Part shown: piece after piece, positions 17,028 to 23,672 of the stretch
Position numbering within the stretch: the stretch's first letter is position 1
Layout: every line of letters begins with the position of its first letter
From: Nitrobacter sp051535215
GTDB lineage: Bacteria; Pseudomonadota; Alphaproteobacteria; Rhizobiales; Xanthobacteraceae
Direction of reading: 5' to 3'
NCBI RefSeq assembly: GCF_051535215.1
Contig: NZ_JBPPLY010000003.1
Location: 326,208 to 390,207, forward strand
DNA length: 64,000 nt
Program-made: the position numbers and the translations under genes
Notes under the pieces: model-generated
Told to the model about the DNA's origin: nothing
What the model saw: only the letters and a program-made list of their open reading frames with translations
The model's database searches: none

Positions 17028-18251
17028 CTAGGATGCCTTCGCGGCAATTTGTGGCAAGAGCGACGCAGCCATGTTTCGCGCATTATGGTCAACGGCGATG
17101 GCATCGTCAGCGGACGCGAGAGGTGCGAGATTTCCCGCCCGGATCCAGTTGTTCAAGGTAGCCTCGACCAGACGCGCGATGGCTCCGAACCTTATTTTCT
17201 CGCCGATGAACGCCGCAACGGCAATCTCGTTCGCGGCGTTGTAGACAGTGGTTGCACCGTTTCCTGTCCTCAGCGCGTCATAAGCCAGCCGTAACGCCGG
17301 GAATCGGGCGAAATCCGGCGCCTCGAACGTCAGTTGCCCGATTTTGGCGAGATCAAGCTTTGTCGCCGGCCCGGCGATGCGCTCCGGCCAGCCGAGGCAA
17401 TGGGCGATCGGGGTCCGCATATCGGGTGTGCCGAGTTGGGCGACGACGGATCGATCGGAGAACTCGACCATGCCGTGGACGATCGATTGCGGGTGGACCA
17501 GCACGTCGATCTCCTCCGGCGCCAGCGCAAACAGGCAGGCAGCCTCGATCACTTCGAGTCCCTTGTTCATCATCGACGCCGAGTCGATGGTGATCTTTCG
17601 GCCCATGCTCCAGTTCGGATGTTTCAGCGCCTGCGCCAGCGTCGCGTTCTCGATGTCGGCAGGGACCCAGGTGCGGAACGGTCCGCCCGACGCGGTAATG
17701 ATCACGCGTGTGAGTTCGTCGCGGTTTCCCGAACTCAGGGCCTGAAACAGCGCATTGTGTTCGGAGTCGGCCGGCAGGATGCAGGCCCCGGCCTTGGCGG
17801 CGCGCTGCATGAAAAAATCGCCGGCACAGACCAGGCACTCCTTGTTCGCAAGCGCGATCGTTGTCCCGCGATCGACGGCTGCAAGCGCCGGCTTCAGCCC
17901 GGCCGCCCCGCTCACCGCAGCCATCAGCCAGTCGGCCGGACGCGAGGCTGCCTCGATGATCGCGCTTTCTCCGACGCCGCACTCGATGCCGCTGCCGGCG
18001 AGCGCTTCCTTCAACTCGCCAAAACATGAGGTATCGGCGACCGCGACAAAGCGCGCGTCGAATTCTCGCGCGAGTTTGGCAAGCATCTTGGCGTTGGAAT
18101 TCGCCGTCAGCGCCTCGACACGATAACGGCCGCGCGCGCTTCGCAACAAATCCATCGTGCTGTCGCCGATCGAGCCGGTCGCTCCCAGAACCGTTACGGT
18201 CCTGACGCCGGCCTGAACCGGCTTGTCATTTTTCAACGGAACAGCACTCAT
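17028..18251 (-). CDS. dxr: 1-deoxy-D-xylulose 5-phosphate reductoisomerase
   Basis: Second step of the MEP isoprenoid pathway: rearranges and reduces DXP to MEP with NADPH. The NADPH-binding 'VLGATGSIGDST' is at residues 21-32. 'LANKECLVCAGDF', 'PADSEHNALFQAL' (metal-binding Asp/Glu), 'TASGGPFRTW' and 'HPNWSMGRKITIDSASMMNK' (flexible catalytic loop and substrate site) are all present. The 407 residues match. It follows cdsA by 3 bases in the translation/envelope cluster, and its product supplies the undecaprenyl chain finished by UppS, encoded just upstream. Confidence 0.97.
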   Translation of the reverse strand: MSAVPLKNDKPVQAGVRTVTVLGATGSIGDSTMDLLRSARGRYRVEALTANSNAKMLAKLAREFDARFVAVADTSCFGELKEALAGSGIECGVGESAIIEAASRPADWLMAAVSGAAGLKPALAAVDRGTTIALANKECLVCAGDFFMQRAAKAGACILPADSEHNALFQALSSGNRDELTRVIITASGGPFRTWVPADIENATLAQALKHPNWSMGRKITIDSASMMNKGLEVIEAACLFALAPEEIDVLVHPQSIVHGMVEFSDRSVVAQLGTPDMRTPIAHCLGWPERIAGPATKLDLAKIGQLTFEAPDFARFPALRLAYDALRTGNGATTVYNAANEIAVAAFIGEKIRFGAIARLVEATLNNWIRAGNLAPLASADDAIAVDHNARNMAASLLPQIAAKAS

Positions 18252-18254
18252 AAC

Positions 18255-19106
18255 TCACCAAACCATAAGAGCATGACCGATGCCATTCGCATCGCCACGC
18301 ATAAATCCGAAGAGAGCGGCAGCGATGATCGCCGCAACAAAGCCGTCGAGGCGATCGAGCAGACCGCCGTGTCCGGGAATGATCTGACCGGAGTCCTTGA
18401 CCCCGAAACGTCTCTTGACCGCCGATTCAAACAGGTCGCCCGATTGTGACACGACGGACAGAAAAGCGGCGAGCAAAAGCAACGGCACCAGTTTTCCAGG
18501 ACCGAAGGCGGCAAAGCCTGCGGCAACAGCGAGCCCGCCCGCGAACCCACCGATCGCGCCGGCCCACGTCTTCTTCGGGCTGACGCGAGGCCACAATTTT
18601 GGTCCGCCGATGCCGCGGCCGGCGAAATATCCTCCGATATCGGCCGCCCATACGACCAGCATGACGAATATCAGCGCGACGAACCCGTAGGCATCGTCGA
18701 GGCGAACCTGAGCCGATGCAAATGCAGCCGCCGCCGCGTAACAGAACCCTCCCACCGACCAAAGCTGCAACCGCCGCGACACCGCCGCGACCGCTGCAAT
18801 GCCGATCACGAGAACAACCAGCGAGAACGTGCCGTGTCCAAGCGCCAGACACAGCCCGGACAGGACGAGCGCCGCGATCCCCGCGGCGACGGTCTGCTTT
18901 TCCCGCGCGGCGCCAACGATGCTCAGCCATTCCACGTACATGCCGATGGCCGCAAGCGTTACAAGTCCAACCCATAGCGGTCCGCCAGCCCATGCGATCC
19001 CGATCGCAGCAGGCGCAAGCACAAGCGCGGCAATGATGCGCGTGCGGAGATTTCGCGATTCCCCGGCAGCGGGGGACGCCAACTGTTCCTGATTCACGCC
19101 CGTCAC
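18255..19106 (-). CDS. cdsA: Phosphatidate cytidylyltransferase
   Basis: Integral membrane enzyme making CDP-diacylglycerol from phosphatidate and CTP, the precursor of all phospholipids. It has 283 residues with about eight hydrophobic segments and the CDS signature near the C-terminus ('SQSGDLFESAVKRRFGVKDS', then 'IPGHGGLLDRLD'), which holds the metal-binding aspartates. The gene overlaps the end of uppS by 4 bases (ATGA type) and is 3 bases from dxr. Confidence 0.96.
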   Translation of the reverse strand: MTGVNQEQLASPAAGESRNLRTRIIAALVLAPAAIGIAWAGGPLWVGLVTLAAIGMYVEWLSIVGAAREKQTVAAGIAALVLSGLCLALGHGTFSLVVLVIGIAAVAAVSRRLQLWSVGGFCYAAAAAFASAQVRLDDAYGFVALIFVMLVVWAADIGGYFAGRGIGGPKLWPRVSPKKTWAGAIGGFAGGLAVAAGFAAFGPGKLVPLLLLAAFLSVVSQSGDLFESAVKRRFGVKDSGQIIPGHGGLLDRLDGFVAAIIAAALFGFMRGDANGIGHALMVW

Positions 19107-19861
19107 GACCCGGTCTTCGCAGCCAGCCCGCCGAAACGGCGCTCGCGTCTGGCATATTCCGCGATGGCGCCTTCGAGCGCGGTCTTGTCGAAGTCCGGCC
19201 AGTGAATCGGGACAAACACAAACTCGCTATAGGCCGCCTGCCACATCAGGAAATTCGACAACCGCTGCTCGCCGCTGGTGCGAATGATCAGATCGGGGTC
19301 GGGAATATCCGGCGCATCCAGATATCGACCAAGCGTGTCGGCGTCGATCGTGGCCGGATCGCGCTTGCCGTCCGCGACTTCACGCGCAAGTCGCTGTGCG
19401 GCGTTCGCGATTTCCTGCCGCGAGCCGTAGTTGAACGCGACCACGAGATTGAGGCGGGTGTTGTCCTTGGTCAGTTCCTCCGCCTCGGTCAGCAGCGCGC
19501 TGATATCGGGCTCCAACCCTGCACGTTCGCCGATAACTCGCACGCGCACCCCGTCGCGGTGCAACGTCGCCAGGTCGTTGCGGACGAACCTTCGCAGCAA
19601 GCCGAAGAGATCATTGATCTCGCTCGGAGGCCGCGACCAGTTCTCGGAGCTGAAAGAGAAAATCGTCAGATAAAGAATATTCAGTTCGCTTGCGGCACGG
19701 ACCACGCGTCTCAGCGCCTCGACCCCGCGACGATGCCCCTCCGCGCGCGGCAACCCTCTTGCGGCCGCCCATCGGCCGTTGCCATCCATGATGATCGCAA
19801 CGTGCAGCGGCGTATCGGCTTGGTCCGATCCCTCGATTGCAGGCGCTACAGCGTTCGACAT
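19103..19861 (-). CDS. uppS: Isoprenyl transferase (undecaprenyl pyrophosphate synthase)
   Basis: Cis-prenyltransferase that builds undecaprenyl pyrophosphate, the lipid carrier for peptidoglycan and O-antigen. The signature 'HVAIIMDGNGRWA' holds the catalytic Asp26. 'EGHRRGVEALRRVV', 'LTIFSFSSENWSRP' and the C-terminal 'RTSGEQRLSNFLMWQAAYSE' followed by 'IHWPDF' are all family blocks. The 252 residues are normal. It lies 19 bases after frr and overlaps cdsA. Confidence 0.97.
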   Translation of the reverse strand: MSNAVAPAIEGSDQADTPLHVAIIMDGNGRWAAARGLPRAEGHRRGVEALRRVVRAASELNILYLTIFSFSSENWSRPPSEINDLFGLLRRFVRNDLATLHRDGVRVRVIGERAGLEPDISALLTEAEELTKDNTRLNLVVAFNYGSRQEIANAAQRLAREVADGKRDPATIDADTLGRYLDAPDIPDPDLIIRTSGEQRLSNFLMWQAAYSEFVFVPIHWPDFDKTALEGAIAEYARRERRFGGLAAKTGS

Positions 19862-19880
19862 CAGGTCAGTCCAGTCCCGG

Positions 19881-20444
19881 CTAAACGGTGAGGATTTCCT
19901 TTTCCTTGCCCGCCAGCAATTGATCGATTTCGGAGATTACCCCGTCCGTCGCCTTCTGAACATCGTTCGCAAGGCGCTTCTCATCGTCTTCAGAAATCTC
20001 GTGATTCTTCTCAAGTTTCTTGATCGCATCCAGACCGTCACGCCGGACGTGCCGAACCGCCACCTTGGCCGCCTCGGCATATTTATGCGCGATCTTCACC
20101 AGTTCCTTGCGGCGCTCCTCGTTGAGCTCGGGGATGCGCAGCCGAAGCACCTGGCCTTCGGTGGCCGGGCTCAGTCCAAGATTGGAGTCGACGATCGCCT
20201 TCTCCACCGCCTTGACCATCGACTTGTCCCAGACCTGCACCGACAGAAGGCGCGGCTCGGGGACACTGATCGTCGCCACCTGGTTCAACGGCATGTGACT
20301 GCCATAGGCCTCCACCTGCACAGGATCGAGCATCGACGATGCAGCCCGCCCGGTCCGCAAGCTACCCAGCTCATGCTTGAGAGACTGCGTCGCTCCCTGC
20401 ATCCGGCGTTTCAGTTCGCCGATATCGAAATTCCCCGACGCCAT
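19881..20444 (-). CDS. frr: Ribosome recycling factor
   Basis: Splits the post-termination ribosome together with EF-G. The ATG at 20444 gives 187 residues, the usual length, starting 'MASGNFDIGELKRRMQGA'; the longer frame from 20618 only crosses into pyrH. Recognisable blocks are 'LGSLRTGRAASSMLDPVQVE', 'ATISVPEPRLLSVQVWDK' and 'IPELNEERRKELVKIAHKYA'. It lies between pyrH and uppS in the classic rpsB-tsf-pyrH-frr order. Confidence 0.97.
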   Translation of the reverse strand: MASGNFDIGELKRRMQGATQSLKHELGSLRTGRAASSMLDPVQVEAYGSHMPLNQVATISVPEPRLLSVQVWDKSMVKAVEKAIVDSNLGLSPATEGQVLRLRIPELNEERRKELVKIAHKYAEAAKVAVRHVRRDGLDAIKKLEKNHEISEDDEKRLANDVQKATDGVISEIDQLLAGKEKEILTV

Positions 20445-20493
20445 GCTACTCTCCAATCCGAAACCTGACCCACACCCAACCTGACGACACTGA

Positions 20494-21210
20494 TCAACTG
20501 GCGACGATCGTCCCGCGCCCGTTGCCTCTGAGGATGGCGCCGATCGAGCCCGCTTCCGCGATCGAGAACACAATGATAGGCAGCGAGGTCTCGCGGGCAA
20601 GCGCGAAAGCCGTCGCATCCATGACCTTATAGCCGCCTTCGAGCGCCTGCGAGTGGCTTAACCGCTCGAACCGTTTGGCAGACGGATCCTTCTTCGGGTC
20701 CGAACTGTAGACGCCGTCCACGTTCGTCGCCTTGAGCACGGCCTGCGCGCCGATCTCCGCGGCGCGAAGAACCGCGGTGGTGTCGGTCGTGAAAAAGGGA
20801 TTGCCGGTGCCGCCGGCAAGCAGAACGATGCGGCCCTCGGAAAGATATTTGTGCGCCGCGCGGCGGGTGAAAAGCTCGCAGACTTCGGGCATCACGAAGG
20901 CGGACAGGGCGCGGGCCGACTGCCCGCGTCGTTCGAGGGCTGCCTCCAGCGCAAGGCAGTTCATGACGGTCGCAAGCATTCCCATCATATCGCCGGTCGG
21001 CCGCGAGACGCCGCGGGACGATACCTCGACGCCCCGGAATATGTTGCCGCCACCGACGACAACCGCGATTTCGGTTCCCAGTTCACGCGCCGCGGTCAGA
21101 TCGCCGGCGATTCGATCGATGGTCGGCTGGTCGATGCCGAAGGGTTGCGAGCCCGCCAGATATTCCCCGGACAGTTTAACGACAACGCGACGATAGGCCG
21201 GCTCATCCAT
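20494..21210 (-). CDS. pyrH: UMP kinase
   Basis: Hexameric bacterial UMP kinase of the amino-acid-kinase fold, producing UDP. The N-terminal 'VVKLSGEYLAGSQPFGID' and 'IAVVVGGGNIFRG' form the nucleotide site. 'VMPEVCELFTRRAAHKYL', 'LAGGTGNPFFTTDTTAVLRA' and 'ATNVDGVYSSDPKKDPSA' are characteristic. The 238 residues are normal. It is placed 55 bases after tsf and 49 bases before frr. Confidence 0.97.
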   Translation of the reverse strand: MDEPAYRRVVVKLSGEYLAGSQPFGIDQPTIDRIAGDLTAARELGTEIAVVVGGGNIFRGVEVSSRGVSRPTGDMMGMLATVMNCLALEAALERRGQSARALSAFVMPEVCELFTRRAAHKYLSEGRIVLLAGGTGNPFFTTDTTAVLRAAEIGAQAVLKATNVDGVYSSDPKKDPSAKRFERLSHSQALEGGYKVMDATAFALARETSLPIIVFSIAEAGSIGAILRGNGRGTIVAS

Positions 21211-21265
21211 GATGCGTTAGCTCCGCCGTGAGTCTAGTTGTGTCTCCGCCCGTTCGGGCCCGGCG

Positions 21266-22189
21266 TCACCCCTGTCCGGCAGCCGCGGCCACCTCGGCCG
21301 CGAAATCGGATTCAGCTTTCTCGATGCCCTCGCCGAGGGCGTAGCGCACAAAGCCCGTCAGCTTCACCGGCGCGCCGACCTTAGCTTCGGCCTCCTTGAG
21401 CGCCTGACCGACGCTTTTCTTGTCGTCGAAGATAAACGGCTGTTCCAGCAGGGTCTGTTCCTTGAAGAAAGTCTTCAGGCCGGACTCGGTGATCTTCTCG
21501 ATCATGGCCTCGGGCTTGCCCTGTTGGCGGAACTTGTCTGCGAGGATGTCCTTTTCGCGCTTGACGATGGCGGGATCGACCCCCGACGGATCGATGGCAA
21601 GCGGGTTCGAGGACGCGACATGCATCGCGATCTGGCGGCCGAGCGCGGCCAGTTCATCGGCGTTGCCCGCCGACTCAAGCGCGACGATCACGCCCATTTT
21701 TCCGGCGCCGTCGATGACGGCATTGTGGACATAGCTTGCGACAATTCCCTTGCTGACTTCGAGCAAGGCCGCGCGACGCAACGTCATGTTCTCACCGATG
21801 GTGGCGATCGCATCCGAAATGGCCGTCTCCACCGTGGCGCTCCCGATCTTGGCCGCCTTGATCACTTCAACATCGGCGCCGACGCTGAGGGCGACCTGCG
21901 CCACCATCTTGACCAACCCCTGGAACTGGTCGTTGCGCGCGACGAAATCCGTTTCCGAATTGACTTCGACGACGACGCCCTTGTTGCCACTGGTGACGGT
22001 GCCGATCAGGCCCTCGGCCGCGACGCGGCCGGCCTTCTTGGCGGCCTTGGACAGCCCCTTCTTGCGCAGCCAGTCGATCGCAGCCTGCATGTCACCGTTG
22101 TTTTCCGTCAGCGCCTGCTTGCAATCCATCATGCCCACGCCGGTGGTTTCGCGCAGGTCCTTGACCATCGCTGCGGTGATTGTCGCCAT
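21266..22189 (-). CDS. tsf: Translation elongation factor Ts
   Basis: Guanine nucleotide exchange factor for EF-Tu. The ATG at 22189 gives 307 residues starting 'MATITAAMVKDLRETTGVGM', with the family motif 'TGVGMMDCKQAL', the 'TDFVARNDQF' exchange segment and 'HVASSNPLAID' later. The alternative start at 22228 adds 13 unrelated residues. It follows rpsB by 124 bases, with a terminator-like hairpin between the two, the usual way the S2:EF-Ts ratio is set in this operon. Confidence 0.97.
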   Translation of the reverse strand: MATITAAMVKDLRETTGVGMMDCKQALTENNGDMQAAIDWLRKKGLSKAAKKAGRVAAEGLIGTVTSGNKGVVVEVNSETDFVARNDQFQGLVKMVAQVALSVGADVEVIKAAKIGSATVETAISDAIATIGENMTLRRAALLEVSKGIVASYVHNAVIDGAGKMGVIVALESAGNADELAALGRQIAMHVASSNPLAIDPSGVDPAIVKREKDILADKFRQQGKPEAMIEKITESGLKTFFKEQTLLEQPFIFDDKKSVGQALKEAEAKVGAPVKLTGFVRYALGEGIEKAESDFAAEVAAAAGQG

Positions 22190-22263
22190 TGCTGTGTGCC
22201 CTTTGCCTGTCAGGAGACTGCGGCGCAACTCGCCGGCCGCCGTCTCTACTCAGGAAACAAGTC

Positions 22264-22307
22264 AGAAAATTTATTATGAAAGAGGGTGGCCGCTGAAACC
22301 GCCACCC
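22264..22307 (-). terminator. Stem-loop with T-rich tail between rpsB and tsf
   Basis: On the minus strand the arms GGGTGGC (22307-22301) and GCCACCC (22290-22284) form a perfect 7-bp G/C stem with a 10-base loop starting 7 bases past the rpsB stop. TCTTTCATAATAAATTTTC follows. This is terminator-like, but tsf continues downstream, so it probably attenuates. A partial terminator in the same place is known for the E. coli rpsB-tsf operon. Confidence 0.5.
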
Positions 22308-22313
22308 GTCGCA

Positions 22314-23312
22314 TCATTCCGCTTCGGCCGTCAGCGTCTTGGCCTGAGCGACCCAGCCGTCGGCCCGGCTCGGAAGCCCGACCTCTTCGCCGATCTTGTG
22401 CGCGGTATCGTGATCGAGCTCGGCGAGCTGCCAGTAGTGGAAGATGCCGAGGTCGTTGAACTTCTTCTCGATCGCACCGGATACGCCCGTGAGTTTCTTG
22501 AGATCGTCGGCGACGCCCCGCGGACCCGCAAGGCCCTGGAAGCCTGATGGCTGCGCGGCAGCCGGAAGCTCCTCCTGCACCGGCTGAACCGAAGCGCCGA
22601 TATCAACGCCGGACTCGCCCTGGGCGCGCGAAATGCCGTCGATCGCCGCGCGTGCGATGAGGTCGCAATACAGGCTGATGGCGCGGCCGGCGTCGTCATT
22701 GCCGGGCACAAGATAAGTGATGCCTTTCGGATCGCAATTGGTGTCGACGATCGCCGCGACGGGAATATTGAGCCGCTGGGCTTCCTGAATGGCGATGTCT
22801 TCCTTGTTGGTGTCGATCACGAAGATCAGATCCGGCAGACCGCCCATGTCCTTGATTCCGCCGAGCGAGCGATCGAGCTTGTCGCGCTCGCGCTGCAGCG
22901 TCAGACGCTCCTTCTTGGTGTAGGCATTGGCGTCGCCCGAGCCGAGCACCTCATCGAGATGGCGCAGCCGCTTGATCGAGCCGGAAATCGTTTTCCAGTT
23001 GGTCAGCGTGCCGCCGAGCCAACGCGAATTGACGAAGTACTGCGCCGACCGCTTCGCGGCCTCTGCAACGCCGTCCTGCGCCTGACGCTTGGTGCCGACG
23101 AACAGGATGCGGCCACCCTTGGCGACGGTATCGCTGACGGCCTGCAGCGCGCGATGCAGCAGCGGCACGGTCTGCGCGAGATCGATGATATGGATGTTGT
23201 TGCGCGCACCGAAAATGTAATCCGACATTTTCGGATTCCAGCGGTGCGATTGGTGGCCGAAATGAACGCCAGCCTCAAGCAGCTGGCGCATGGAAAATTC
23301 AGGAAGCGCCAT
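22314..23312 (-). CDS. rpsB: 30S ribosomal protein S2
   Basis: Small-subunit ribosomal protein. 'FSMRQLLEAGVHFGHQSHRW' and 'YIFGARNNIHIIDLAQT' open the protein; 'GRILFVGTKRQAQ', 'WLGGTLTNWKTI', 'LPDLIFVIDTNKEDIAIQEA' and 'IPVAAIVDTNCDP' are standard S2 blocks. At 332 residues it is ~90 longer than E. coli S2; the extra C-terminal part ('LKKLTGVSGAIEKKFNDLGI' and the following residues) resembles the helix-hairpin extension usual in Rhizobiales. It is the first gene of the cluster, with its own promoter at 23451-23479. Confidence 0.98.
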   Translation of the reverse strand: MALPEFSMRQLLEAGVHFGHQSHRWNPKMSDYIFGARNNIHIIDLAQTVPLLHRALQAVSDTVAKGGRILFVGTKRQAQDGVAEAAKRSAQYFVNSRWLGGTLTNWKTISGSIKRLRHLDEVLGSGDANAYTKKERLTLQRERDKLDRSLGGIKDMGGLPDLIFVIDTNKEDIAIQEAQRLNIPVAAIVDTNCDPKGITYLVPGNDDAGRAISLYCDLIARAAIDGISRAQGESGVDIGASVQPVQEELPAAAQPSGFQGLAGPRGVADDLKKLTGVSGAIEKKFNDLGIFHYWQLAELDHDTAHKIGEEVGLPSRADGWVAQAKTLTAEAE

Positions 23313-23360
23313 GGTTCAATTCTCCGGTTGGTTCCTCCGGAAACGTGTGAGCAGGCAAGC

Positions 23361-23389
23361 CATCAAACCAAAAGGCATCAACCAAAAGG
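23361..23389 (-). repeat. Tandem direct repeat in the rpsB leader
   Basis: CATCAAACCAAAAGG (23361-23375) is followed directly by CATCAACCAAAAGG (23376-23389), two near-identical units differing by one base. They lie in the predicted 5' untranslated region of rpsB, about 50-75 bases before its start, where ribosomal protein mRNAs often carry autoregulatory structure. The function is unknown. Confidence 0.5.
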
Positions 23390-23450
23390 AATGCGGCCCG
23401 GCTGCCACCGGACGGCTGTTTAGGCCATGTTTCCGTGTGAGATGGCGGGG

Positions 23451-23479
23451 CTTATAACCGCCGCCCTGCCCTGGCGCAA
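23451..23479 (-). promoter_or_regulatory. Candidate sigma70-type promoter of rpsB
   Basis: On the minus strand TTGCGC (-35, 23479-23474) and TATAAG (-10, 23456-23451) are separated by exactly 17 bases. This predicts a transcript start near 23444 and a leader of about 130 bases before the rpsB ATG at 23312. It is a good match in an otherwise G/C-rich stretch, and no competing site is obvious. Confidence 0.6.
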
Positions 23480-23497
23480 GGATTTCCGGCCCTTATC

Positions 23498-23616
23498 GCG
23501 TTTTCGGGCGAAGCATGTCCTCGGGCCTGACCCAGGGAATGGACGGTTCGCAGGAAGAAACGCCTCAAAACAATAATCTGGAGCTTCGCTTCTGATTCAA
23601 TCAGAAGAGAAGCCTC
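23498..23616. repeat. Composite palindromic repeat, modules 1 and 2
   Basis: Module 1 (23498-23570) begins GCGTTTTCGGGCGAAG and ends GAAGAAACGCCTCAAAAC, the same design as the element at 8050. Module 2 (23581-23616) is a hairpin built on TTCTGATTCAATCAGAA, flanked by GCTTCG and GAAGC. From memory, this two-part element is common between genes in Nitrobacteraceae. It lies after the caspase-like gene and before the rpsB promoter, so it may end the former transcript. A 75-codon minus frame across it (23452-23679) is not a gene. Confidence 0.6.
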
Positions 23617-23672
23617 CAGCCGTATCCGGAAAACAACGCCGGTAAAGGGACGAATCCGAACCGGCGTCGCTG

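Noticed and set aside
16835..17104. 89-codon minus-strand frame after dxr
   Set aside because: Starts within the dxr C-terminus in another frame, shows no family resemblance and lacks a ribosome site.
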